From Streptomyces adelaidensis (GTDB lineage: Bacteria > Actinomycetota > Actinomycetes > Streptomycetales > Streptomycetaceae): DNA of 38,378 bases. The position numbers and the translations under genes were made by a program. Within the stretch, counting starts at the first letter, position 1. Each line of letters starts with the position of its first letter. Below, piece by piece: positions 25,022 to 33,014 of the stretch. The notes beneath the pieces were generated by a model, which saw only the letters and a list, made by a program, of their open reading frames with translations, ran no database searches and was not told the origin of the DNA. The DNA lies in the NCBI RefSeq assembly GCF_016598475.1, contig NZ_JAEMUX010000079.1:1-38378 (forward strand), in the 5' to 3' direction.

Positions 25022-26079
25022 ATGCTGCTGCGCCGGGCACCGGCGTCCGCCATGTCCGCGTACGACGCCGTGGCGCACCTCCTCGGGCTGCAGGCGCAGA
25101 ACGTCCGGCCGCCGTACCACGCGCTCGCCGCGCGGCTGGACGGTTTCGCGCACGAGCAGTTGTCGGCGCTGATGGCCGACCGGGCCGTCGTACGCATCGT
25201 CACCATGCGGTCCACGATCCACACGCACACCGCCGAGGGCCTCACCCTGCGGCCCCTTGTGCAGCCGGCCCGGGAGCGGGAGCTGAATCTGTTCCGCAAG
25301 GGGCTGGCCGGGGTCGATCTCGACCGGCTCGCGGTCATCGCGCGCGAACTCGTCGAGGCCGAGCCGCGCACCCTGAAGCGGCTGCGCGAAGCGCTGATCG
25401 TCGAGTGGCCCGACGCCGACCCGTTCGCCCTCGGCCTCGCCGCGCGCTGCCGGCTGCCGCTCGTCCAGGTCACCCCGCGCGGTCTGTGGGGGCGTAGCGG
25501 CCAGGTCGCGCTGACCACCGCCGAGCACTGGCTCGGCCGGCCCGCCGAACCGGCTCCCGCGCCCGAGACCGTCGTCCGGCGCTATCTCGCCGCCTTCGGG
25601 CCCGCCTCCGTCAAGGACATGCAGACCTGGGCCGGCCTGACCCGGCTGAGCGAGGCCTTCGAGCGGCTGCGCCCGGAGCTGCTCACCTTCCGCGACGACA
25701 GCGGCGTCGAACTCTTCGACCTCCCCGACGCCCCCGCCCCGACCCGGACACCCCGGCGCCGCCCCGGCTGCTCCCCGAGTTCGACAACCTGCTCCTCTCC
25801 CACGCCGACCGCTCCCGCGTGGTGCCGCCCGACCTCAAGGGCCGTACCTGGCAAGGAAATCAGGCGTACCGCACCTTCCTCGTCGACGGCTTCCTGGCGG
25901 GTATCTGGAAGCTCGACGCCGACGTCCTCACCCTCGAACCCTTCGGCCGCCTCACCGAGGAACAGCGGAGCGGCCTGGCGCAAGAGGCCGAGCGCATGCT
26001 CAGCACGCTGCACGGAGACGGCCCGTACGACATCCGCTTCGCCGCCGTGGCGAACTGCCGCGGCCGCCCGCCGAATTGG
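25022..26079 (+). pseudogene. HTH_42 winged-helix protein (AlkZ/AlkX-like), truncated and frameshifted
   Basis: It belongs to the winged-helix HTH_42 superfamily, which includes AlkZ/AlkX DNA glycosylases. The N-terminus reads MLLRRAPASAMSAYDAVAHL then LGLQAQNVRPPYHALAARLD; Gln24-Ala-Gln26 coincides with the QxQ catalytic motif of those glycosylases. The first roughly 15 family residues before LLRR are missing. Near 25745-25755 one C is lost from a C-rich run. After it the continuing frame reads LLPEFDNLLLSHADR, then VPPDLKGRTWQ and YDIRFAAV. No stop occurs before the terminator at 26083, so the 3' end is also damaged. Probably inactive unless the frameshift is a sequencing error. Confidence 0.75.
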
Positions 26080-26082
26080 AGA

Positions 26083-26124
26083 GGGGGCGCTGCGAACCGC
26101 TCGTGGCAGGTTCGCAGCGCCCCC
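26083..26124. terminator. Strong bidirectional terminator hairpin
   Basis: A perfect 16-bp stem (GGGGGCGCTGCGAACC at 26083-26098 pairing with 26109-26124) closes a 10-nt loop. It lies between the convergent HTH_42 relic and the trypsin gene, 53 bp past the trypsin stop. There is no long U-tract, which is usual for Streptomyces terminators. Confidence 0.85.
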
Positions 26125-26176
26125 TGCTGGTTCCTGGGGGAGTACCCCAGGAGTCCGTCGGCGCGCGGGGCCTCGG

Positions 26177-26974
26177 CTACGAGGCGATCTGCGCGGCCAC
26201 CGTGTTGGAGAAGGTGGTCAGCCGGGTGTAGATACCGGGGTACTGCGCGTCGGCGCAGCCGTAACCCCAGGAAGTGATACCTGCCAGGACGCCCCCGATC
26301 ATCAGGGGACCGCCGCTGTCGCCCTGGCAGGTGTCCACGCCGCCGGAGGTGTAACCGGCGCAAACCATGGAGCTCGCGATGTACTCGGAGCCGTAGGAGC
26401 TGGAGCTGCCGCAGGTCGCGTCCGAGACGATCGGCACGGTCGCGGTGCGCAGCTGGTTGGAGGAGGAGCCGCCCGAGGAGGTGGTGCCCCAGCCGAGGAT
26501 GCGGGCGGTGGTGCCGGCCGCGTAGACACCGGTCTGCGAGGCGGTGACGTACGAGGCCGGGGTGTAGGGCTGCGAGACGGCGAGCGTCAGCACGGCCACG
26601 TCACTGGTCATCGTGGAGCTGTTGTAGCTCGGGTGGATCCAGATCTTGCTGAGCGTGCTGACGGTGCCGTTGGTGCCGTTGAGGTACGTGCGGCCGCCGA
26701 CGACGCGGGTGTTGGAGGTCGTTCTGCCGACCATGCAGTGAGCGGCGGTGATCACCTTGGTGGCCGACACGAGGGTGCCACCACAGAACTGGCTCTGCGA
26801 GGCGTTCGTGATCTGCATGACGTACGGGTACGCGCTCGCGGTGGTGGTCGAACCGCCGACGATGGGCTGGGGAGCGGCGACGGCGCCGGGGGCGGCCAGT
26901 AGCGCTGCCGCGGAGGCGGCGGCGGTCAACGCGGCTGCGACGAGAGTTTTCTTGGCACGGTTGAACCCGAACAT
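26177..26974 (-). CDS. Secreted trypsin-like serine protease
   Basis: A 265-residue S1 protease exported by the Sec route. The signal peptide (about residues 1-33: basic NRAKK, hydrophobic core, AVA cleavage site) is followed by a very short propeptide and the mature start IVGG at residue 38. The catalytic triad is His79 (TAAHC), Asp125 (TSDVAVL) and Ser220 (GDSGGP). Asp214 (VDTCQGDSGGP) sits at the S1 pocket position, which predicts cleavage after Arg/Lys. Six cysteines fit three disulphides. ATG 26974 follows GAGGAGA. It lies downstream of the LAL regulator on the same strand, with a structured leader between them that suggests regulated secretion. Confidence 0.95.
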   Translation of the reverse strand: MFGFNRAKKTLVAAALTAAASAAALLAAPGAVAAPQPIVGGSTTTASAYPYVMQITNASQSQFCGGTLVSATKVITAAHCMVGRTTSNTRVVGGRTYLNGTNGTVSTLSKIWIHPSYNSSTMTSDVAVLTLAVSQPYTPASYVTASQTGVYAAGTTARILGWGTTSSGGSSSNQLRTATVPIVSDATCGSSSSYGSEYIASSMVCAGYTSGGVDTCQGDSGGPLMIGGVLAGITSWGYGCADAQYPGIYTRLTTFSNTVAAQIAS

Positions 26975-27041
26975 GGTTCTCCTCAGGAGATCGCCGGTGG
27001 GGGAAGCACGGGTGGGGGCGGGTGCCTGCAGAGCCGGCGGT

Positions 27042-27074
27042 GCCGCCCCGCTCGGGGGAGCCGAGCGGGGCGGC
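27042..27074 (-). terminator. Perfect 14-bp hairpin in the trypsin leader
   Basis: The arm at 27042-27055 (GCCGCCCCGCTCGG) pairs perfectly with 27061-27074 around a 5-nt loop. It lies 68-100 bp before the trypsin start, in the transcribed direction. It could terminate readthrough from the regulator or act as a leader element. No U-tract follows. Confidence 0.65.
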
Positions 27075-27125
27075 GGGCCGGTCTGTGTGCCCTGGCGTGG
27101 GCACGTCACAAAAACTAAGAGCCGG

Positions 27126-27154
27126 AGGGATCCCCTCCCAAGGGGGGATCCCCC
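27126..27154. promoter_or_regulatory. Paired GGATCC-centred palindromes upstream of trypsin
   Basis: Two palindromes, GGGATCCC (27127-27134) and GGGGGATCCCCC (27043-type arrangement at 27143-27154), have centres 18 bp apart. Just downstream on the minus strand is the only AT-rich patch (about 27108-27120, CTTAGTTTTTGTGA), a plausible -10 region. Binding by the adjacent LAL regulator is inferred from position. Confidence 0.5.
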
Positions 27155-27276
27155 TAAGAGAGTTGAGGAGGGAAAACCCTCGATGACCGGGGCCGGGGTT
27201 TGAGCCTAGGCTGAAGCCGCAAGGTCGCCGCGCGCACCGGTCCCGGGAAGGGGCTCGTCAACCGCTCCCGGGGAGG

Positions 27277-30135
27277 TCAGTTCGTACGGTGTCCCGCCGC
27301 CAGACGCACGATGTCCACCCGCGACCGGATGCCCAGCTTCCGGTAGACCCGGGTGAGCGTCGCCTCGACCGTCTTCACGCTGATGTACAGCCGGCCGGCG
27401 ATCTCCCGGTTGGTCGCACCCTCCATGACCAGCTCCGCGACCTGGCGTTCCGTCGCCGCGAGCACGGCGAGGGCGTCCAGCGCCGACGGGGCGATCGCGG
27501 GCTGGGGCGTGGGCGCCGGGGTGACCGAGGCCTCCTCCACCTGACGCAGCCAGGGCAGGGCACGGCACCGCCGGAACAACCGGGACGCCTCGTCGTACGT
27601 TCCCGGCGCGGGCCCGGGGCTCCCCCCTGGCCGGGCGAGACCGAGCGTCGGCGGGAGGGCACGCAGCCCCGCCAGCGCGTACGCGGCCCGCGCCTCCTCC
27701 AGGCCGTAGCCCAGCTTGGCCAGCCGGTCCTGAGCCGAGGTCAACTGCCGTACCGCGGCGTCGTGTTCACCCCGTGCCGCGCGCACCAGGGCCTCGGCCC
27801 GGTCGAGGACGGCGAGCACGCTCTCGCGGCCCAGCCGCAGCGCCTGCTGCCGGGTCACGTCGATGACGTCCTGCGCCTCGGCCAACTCGCCGACCCGCAC
27901 CAGGGCTTCGGCGAGGTCGCCGTGCCAGCGGCCGCGCGCGGGGTCGGTGACGCCGAGACCGTCCTCCAACTCCCTTACGCGGCGCAGCGCTTGCACGGTG
28001 CCGGGCGCGTCCCCGGTCACCAGCTGGGCGTGCCCGAGGGCGCCCAGGGCGCGGGAGAGGTACATCAGGTCGCCGTCCTGCTCGGCGTGGTCGGCGGCCT
28101 CCCGGGCGAGGGCCCGGGCCCGCTCCACATCACCGCCGGCGGCCTCCGCGAGCGAGGTGAGCATCGCGGAGGCGCCCTCGCCGATGCCGGAGTCCCGGGC
28201 GAGGACATAGCCCTCGCGGGCGAGGTCGAGGGCCCGGCCGCAGTGCCCGGAGCGCAGCTCGGTCTCGGCGAGGAAGCGCACATAGTGCACCTCGCTCTCG
28301 ACCATGCCGCGCCGGCGCACCTCACGCAGCAGCGAGGTGATCGTCGCGCGGGCCTCGCCGAGCTGGTCGCTCATCATCAGCCAGCGGAAGCGGGTCGCGC
28401 CCGCACCGTTGTGATGGCACGCCAGCTGCGGGTCCTGCGGTTCCCTCAGCGCCCGCTTGATCGTCATGGGCGCGTCCGGGTGCCCCATCAGGATCTCCGC
28501 CTGCGCCTGGAAGGCGAGCGCGAGCAGTTCGGTGCGCCGGTCCTCGGCCCGCGCCGCCAGCTCCGCCGCCCGCGCGGCCTCCTCCCGGCTCTGGGCGAAG
28601 TCGCCTTCGAGGACCAGGGCGCGCCAGGCCAGCTGGTAACGGACCAGGCCGAGCAGTCGCGCGTCGTCGCCCGCGTCGGCGAGGGCCTGTGGGTAGACGG
28701 CGTCGACCTCGGCGAGGGACTGCCCGGCCGCGTCGATCACCACCATCCAGGCCCGGACCCGCTCGGCGGGTTCGGTGGCCCGGCTCAGCACCTCGCGGGC
28801 GATGTCCCGGGCGAGGTCGTTCTCCCCGGCGGTCAGCGCGTCCTCGGCGGCCTGCAGCCGCCGCCCGTCGGGGCCAGGCGTGGCGTCCGCCGGTGTGTGG
28901 CGGGCGGAGAGCAGGCCCAGCTCGGCGGCGACCGAGGGCGCGCCCCGGTCCCGGGCCACGGCCGCGGCCTCGCCCAGCTGCGCGGCGACCCGCGGATCGG
29001 TGCCGTGGGTGGCCAGTGCCAGGTGCCGGGCCCGCTCGATGGGGTCGACGGCGGCGGTGGACAGCGCGGCGTGGGCGGCCCGCCGCTCCTGGGCGGTGGC
29101 CTCGGCGTACAGCGCGGCCGACACCAGGGGGTGCGCGAACCGTACGCCCGGCCCTTCCCGCTCCGGTGCCAGCAGCCCGAGCTCGGCGGCCTGCGCGGTC
29201 TCCGCCTCGGCGTTCTCCCGTCCGGCGGCGTGCAGCAGGGCCACCGTGGGCCGGGCACCGGCGCTGGCGACCAGCAGGGTGCGGCGGGCCTCGGCCGAGA
29301 GCATGTCCAGCCGGTTCAGGACCAGGGTCCGCAGCGAGGTGGGCACGGGCAGCGGCTCGCCCGGGCGCGGCGGGGTCGGGCTGTCGGCCAGGGCGCGGCC
29401 CAGCTCCAGCGCGAACAGCGGGTTGCCGCCGCCGGTGCGGTGGATGTCCCGCACGGTGGACCGGGGCAGCCCGGTGTACCCGCGGTTCTCCAGCAGCTCG
29501 GCGACGTGCGCCCTGGACAGCGGACTGACCCTGAGGGGCAGCGTGTCCGGAGGGGACGCGCGTAGATATCTGTCCTGCTCATGACCGTGCGGGTCCGTGG
29601 ACGTGCGTACGGCGCACAGCATCCGCACCGGCATCTCGCCGAGCCGCCGCGCGGCGAACCCGAGCAGTTCGACACTGGCCGGATCCAGCCACTGGAGGTC
29701 GTCCGCGACGATCAGCACCGGGCCCTTCGCGGCCAGCGCGCGCAGGGTCGACAGGACCGCGAGCCGCAGGGCGAGCCCGTCGCGCTGGAGCGTGGACTCG
29801 CCGCGGCCGGTGAGCGCGGATTCCAGCGCGGTGCGCTGCGGTGCGGGCAGCTGGTCGGACACCTCGTCCATGACCAGGCCGAGCAGATCGGTCAGCGCGA
29901 GGAACGGCAGATGCGACTCGGACTCGGTGGCCGAGCAGCGCAGTACCGTCCGTGCCGATTCGTCGTATTCCGCGGCCAGGGCGCGCAGGACGGTCGATTT
30001 ACCGATCCCCGCGGAGCCGTGCACGAGCACGCTGCCGCCGCGCGAAAGCTGCTCGCGCGCTCCCGTGAACAGCTCCGCCCTGCCTATGACCAGGTCGGGG
30101 CGGGGTCTCCCAGGCTCCTTGAAGTCCCGTCGCAC
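27277..30135 (-). CDS. Large ATP-binding LuxR-family (LAL) regulator
   Basis: A 952-residue LAL/MalT-like activator. The N-terminal P-loop ATPase has Walker A GSAGIGKS (40-47) after VIGRAELFTGAREQL, and Walker B VLIVADDLQWLDP near residue 145. A long helical TPR-like middle follows (for example ARAREAADHAEQDGDLMYL-type helices and ALGALGHAQLVTGDAPGTVQ). The C-terminal LuxR HTH (LAATERQVAELVMEGATNRE, IAGRLYISVKTVEATLTRVY) occupies about residues 885-945. The start is GTG 30135 with GAGGGGAG upstream. It is 302 bp upstream of the trypsin start on the same strand and is probably its activator; binding sites are unproven. Confidence 0.93.
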   Translation of the reverse strand: MRRDFKEPGRPRPDLVIGRAELFTGAREQLSRGGSVLVHGSAGIGKSTVLRALAAEYDESARTVLRCSATESESHLPFLALTDLLGLVMDEVSDQLPAPQRTALESALTGRGESTLQRDGLALRLAVLSTLRALAAKGPVLIVADDLQWLDPASVELLGFAARRLGEMPVRMLCAVRTSTDPHGHEQDRYLRASPPDTLPLRVSPLSRAHVAELLENRGYTGLPRSTVRDIHRTGGGNPLFALELGRALADSPTPPRPGEPLPVPTSLRTLVLNRLDMLSAEARRTLLVASAGARPTVALLHAAGRENAEAETAQAAELGLLAPEREGPGVRFAHPLVSAALYAEATAQERRAAHAALSTAAVDPIERARHLALATHGTDPRVAAQLGEAAAVARDRGAPSVAAELGLLSARHTPADATPGPDGRRLQAAEDALTAGENDLARDIAREVLSRATEPAERVRAWMVVIDAAGQSLAEVDAVYPQALADAGDDARLLGLVRYQLAWRALVLEGDFAQSREEAARAAELAARAEDRRTELLALAFQAQAEILMGHPDAPMTIKRALREPQDPQLACHHNGAGATRFRWLMMSDQLGEARATITSLLREVRRRGMVESEVHYVRFLAETELRSGHCGRALDLAREGYVLARDSGIGEGASAMLTSLAEAAGGDVERARALAREAADHAEQDGDLMYLSRALGALGHAQLVTGDAPGTVQALRRVRELEDGLGVTDPARGRWHGDLAEALVRVGELAEAQDVIDVTRQQALRLGRESVLAVLDRAEALVRAARGEHDAAVRQLTSAQDRLAKLGYGLEEARAAYALAGLRALPPTLGLARPGGSPGPAPGTYDEASRLFRRCRALPWLRQVEEASVTPAPTPQPAIAPSALDALAVLAATERQVAELVMEGATNREIAGRLYISVKTVEATLTRVYRKLGIRSRVDIVRLAAGHRTN

Positions 30136-30321
30136 GGGCCACCGCTCCCCTCAAGTGTCGTGTCCGGGCCAATATTAGGCGTCCAGTCTTTGAATTTCGG
30201 AACGTAGCCCTGGTGAAGGGAAATAACAGGAAGGGTACGGCATAAGTAATTTCACCTGCCTGTCACATGAAGAACGGGTCGGCGCCCCCATCGGTCCGGA
30301 AATGGTGGGGTTCGCCGAGCC

Positions 30322-31233
30322 CTACGGCAGCAGCCCCGCCCGGCGGGCCGACACCACCGCCTCCAGACGAGTGTGGGCCCCCAGCTTCCGCATGGCCGAG
30401 CGCAGGTAACCCTTCACCGTCTCCGGGCGCAGCCCCAGCCGCTCCGCCGCCACCGCGTTGGTCGCGCCCGTCGCGACACAGGTCAGCACATCGACCTCGC
30501 GCGGGGTCAGAACGGCCGGTAGGGCACCGCCGGGGACCGGAGCGGCCGGCCCGGCGCTCTCCCCGGCAGCCGCTCCCGCCAGCCGCCCGCACACCCCGAG
30601 CAGCTCCGCCCGCAGCGCCGGATCGTCGATGCGCGGGGCCAGCGCGCGCAGCGCCCCATGCGCCTCCCGGACCTCCTCCCACGCCCCCGGCATCCCGTTC
30701 TCCGGTGCCCGGGTCGCGGCCAGCAGACTCCGCGCCTCGTCCCGCACGACGAGCGCCTGCTCCAGATCCCGCGCCGCCTCCAGCGCCGCCCCGACCGTGC
30801 GGTCGCCCAGCGGCTGGGCCGTACGCAGGGCGCCGTACAGGACGCCGCGCACCCGCCGCCGTACGACGACGGGGATCGCGAGGACGGAGCGGATGCCCTC
30901 GGCGGCGACCGCGGCGTCGTACTCGTGGCTGATCTGGCGGGAGACGGAGTAGTCGGTCACCCGGCACGGGCGGGCCAGTGCCACCGTCTTGCCGCCCAGA
31001 CCGTTCCCGGAGTGCACGGCCAGGCTCTGCAGCGCGGTCGTCCGGTTGCCCTGGAGTTCGCTGATGCGCAGTTGCCCGGGCCCGGGCACGACCAGCCCGG
31101 CGAAGGCGAGCGGCAGCCCGGTGGCGCGCCGCAGCCGTACCAGCGCGCCGCGCATCTCCGCCGAATCGCTCAGAGCCATATCGACCGAATCGCTCAGAGG
31201 CGGACCGACGGAACTCAACGGATCCAATGCCAC
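30322..31233 (-). CDS. GAF-domain LuxR-type regulator of the divergent acyl-CoA ligases
   Basis: A 303-residue regulator with an N-terminal GAF-like sensor (about 25-165: LPLAFAGLVVPGPGQLRISE; SHEYDAAVAAEGIRSVLAIP; VVVRRRVRGVLYGALR) and a C-terminal LuxR HTH (LTPREVDVLTCVATGATNAV; LRPETVKGYLRSAMRKLGAH). The GTG at 31233 is chosen because AAGGGGCGAG precedes it. An upstream in-frame ATG at 31290 would add 19 poorly conserved residues and run into the palindrome. It diverges from two acyl-CoA ligase genes and shares their 101-bp promoter region, so it likely controls them in response to a small ligand. Confidence 0.87.
   Translation of the reverse strand: MALDPLSSVGPPLSDSVDMALSDSAEMRGALVRLRRATGLPLAFAGLVVPGPGQLRISELQGNRTTALQSLAVHSGNGLGGKTVALARPCRVTDYSVSRQISHEYDAAVAAEGIRSVLAIPVVVRRRVRGVLYGALRTAQPLGDRTVGAALEAARDLEQALVVRDEARSLLAATRAPENGMPGAWEEVREAHGALRALAPRIDDPALRAELLGVCGRLAGAAAGESAGPAAPVPGGALPAVLTPREVDVLTCVATGATNAVAAERLGLRPETVKGYLRSAMRKLGAHTRLEAVVSARRAGLLP
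31161..31199. repeat. 24-bp in-frame duplication in the GAF-LuxR gene
   Basis: CCGAATCGCTCAGAG occurs at 31161-31175 and again at 31185-31199, a 24-bp period. It duplicates LSDS-type residues near the regulator's N-terminus without breaking the frame. Confidence 0.7.
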
Positions 31234-31280
31234 GAACTCGCCCCTTCCGCGCGGCGCACCCCCGTTCGGGGGTAGTGAGA

Positions 31281-31300
31281 CGTGTATCACGCATTACACG
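31281..31300. promoter_or_regulatory. Inverted repeat in the divergent regulator/ligase promoter
   Basis: CGTGTA-N8-TACACG (31281-31286 and 31295-31300) lies 35 bp before the ligase ATG and 48 bp before the regulator GTG. Immediately downstream is an 11-bp direct repeat, GTCCGGCAACG / GTCCGGCAATG (31303-31324), then the ligase RBS GAGGAGG. This is a plausible operator for the GAF-LuxR protein or another regulator. Confidence 0.6.
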
Positions 31301-31334
31301 ATGTCCGGCAACGGTCCGGCAATGAGGAGGACAC

Positions 31335-33014
31335 ATGTCGGCGAGGACGAGCGCCACGGACGAGTTCCGGGCGGCCCGGGACTTCCTGCTGACCCACCGC
31401 GAGGACTACGCCACGGCGTACCGGGACTTCACCTGGCCGCGCCCGGAGTACTTCAACTGGGCGCTCGACTGGTTCGACGTGATCGCACGCGGGAACGGGC
31501 GCACCGCCCTGCACATCGTCGAGGAGGACGGCACCGAGACCCGGCTGTCCTTCGCCGAGATGTCCGAGCGTTCCTCCCGGGCCGCCAACTGGCTGCGGGA
31601 CCGCGGCGTCCGCGCCGACGACCGCATCCTCGTCATGCTGGGCAACCAGGCGGAGCTGTGGGAGACCGCCCTCGCCGCGATGAAACTGCGTGCCGTCGTC
31701 ATCCCCGCCACCCCGCTGCTCGGCCCCGCCGACCTGCGCGACCGGGTGGAGCGAGGCCGCGTCAAACACGTGATCGTACGGGCCGAGGACGCACCCAAGT
31801 TCGACGACGTACCCGGCCGCTACACCCGCACCACCGTCGGCGGCACGGCGGACGGCTGGCGGTCGTACGAGGAGGCCTACGCGGCCGCCGCCCGCTTCGA
31901 ACCGAACGGCGCCACCAACGCCACCGACCCCCTGATGCTGTACTTCACCTCGGGCACCACCGCCCGGCCCAAACTGGTCGAGCACACCCATGTGTCGTAC
32001 CCCATCGGCCACTTGGCGACCATGTACTGGATCGGGCTGCGACCCGGCGACGTCCACCTCAACATCTCCTCGCCCGGCTGGGCCAAGCACGCCTGGTCCA
32101 ACCTCTTCGCCCCGTGGAACGCGGAGGCGACCGTCTTCATCCACAACTACACCCGCTTCGAGCCGGGCCGGCTGCTCGCGGAGATGGACCGCGCCGGCGT
32201 CACCAGCTTCTGCGCCCCGCCCACCGTGTGGCGCATGCTCATCCAGGCCGACCTCACCCAGCTGCGCACCCCGCCCCGCGAGGTCGTCGCCGCCGGAGAA
32301 CCCCTGAACCCCGAGGTCATCGAGCAGGTGCGCCGTGCCTGGGGTGTCACCATCCGCGACGGCTTCGGCCAGACCGAGACCGCCGTCCAGGTCTCCAACA
32401 GCCCCGGCCAGGAGCTCAGGACCGGCTCGATGGGCCGGCCCGGCCCCGGCTTCAAGGTCGTCCTCCTCGACCCCGTCTCGGGCGCCCCCGACGCCGACGA
32501 GGGAGAGATCGCCCTCGACCTCTCCAACCGCCCCGTCGGCCTGATGACCGGCTACCACGGCGACCCCGACCGCACGGCGGAGGCCATGGCCGGCGGCTAC
32601 TACCGCACCGGTGACATCGGCGCCCGGGACGCGGACGGCTACATCACCTACGTGGGCCGCGCCGACGACGTCTTCAAGGCGAGCGACTACAAGATCAGCC
32701 CGTTCGAGCTGGAGAGCGTCCTCCTGGAGCACGAGGCGGTCGCCGAGGCGGCCGTCGTGCCCGCGCCTGACGAGACGCGGGCAGCGGTGCCGAAGGCGTA
32801 CATCGTGCTGGCGGCCGGCTGGGAGCAGGGCCCCGACACCGCGAAAGTCCTCTTCGAACACTCCCGTACCGCCCTCGCGCCCTACAAGCGCATCCGCCGT
32901 CTGGAGTTCGCCGACCTGCCGAAGACCGTCTCCGGCAAGATCCGCCGTATCGAACTGCGCGAGGCCACGGCCAAGGGCTCGGACGCGGAGTACCGCGAGG
33001 AGGACCACCGGTGA
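31335..33014 (+). CDS. AMP-forming acyl/aryl-CoA ligase (acetyl- or benzoate-CoA ligase-like)
   Basis: A 559-residue ANL-superfamily enzyme that activates a carboxylate with ATP and CoA. Motifs in order: P-loop YFTSGTTARPK (about 203-213), the aromatic-rich SSPGWAKHAWSNLFAPWNAE typical of acetyl/medium-chain/benzoate ligases, GFGQTETAV (A5), YYRTGDIGARDADGYITYVG (A7), and the catalytic lysine in LPKTVSGKIRRIELRE near the C-terminus. ATG 31335 has an excellent GAGGAGG RBS. It overlaps the following ligase by 4 bp (GTGA), so both are one transcription unit. Substrate chain length cannot be read. Confidence 0.92.
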   Translation: MSARTSATDEFRAARDFLLTHREDYATAYRDFTWPRPEYFNWALDWFDVIARGNGRTALHIVEEDGTETRLSFAEMSERSSRAANWLRDRGVRADDRILVMLGNQAELWETALAAMKLRAVVIPATPLLGPADLRDRVERGRVKHVIVRAEDAPKFDDVPGRYTRTTVGGTADGWRSYEEAYAAAARFEPNGATNATDPLMLYFTSGTTARPKLVEHTHVSYPIGHLATMYWIGLRPGDVHLNISSPGWAKHAWSNLFAPWNAEATVFIHNYTRFEPGRLLAEMDRAGVTSFCAPPTVWRMLIQADLTQLRTPPREVVAAGEPLNPEVIEQVRRAWGVTIRDGFGQTETAVQVSNSPGQELRTGSMGRPGPGFKVVLLDPVSGAPDADEGEIALDLSNRPVGLMTGYHGDPDRTAEAMAGGYYRTGDIGARDADGYITYVGRADDVFKASDYKISPFELESVLLEHEAVAEAAVVPAPDETRAAVPKAYIVLAAGWEQGPDTAKVLFEHSRTALAPYKRIRRLEFADLPKTVSGKIRRIELREATAKGSDAEYREEDHR

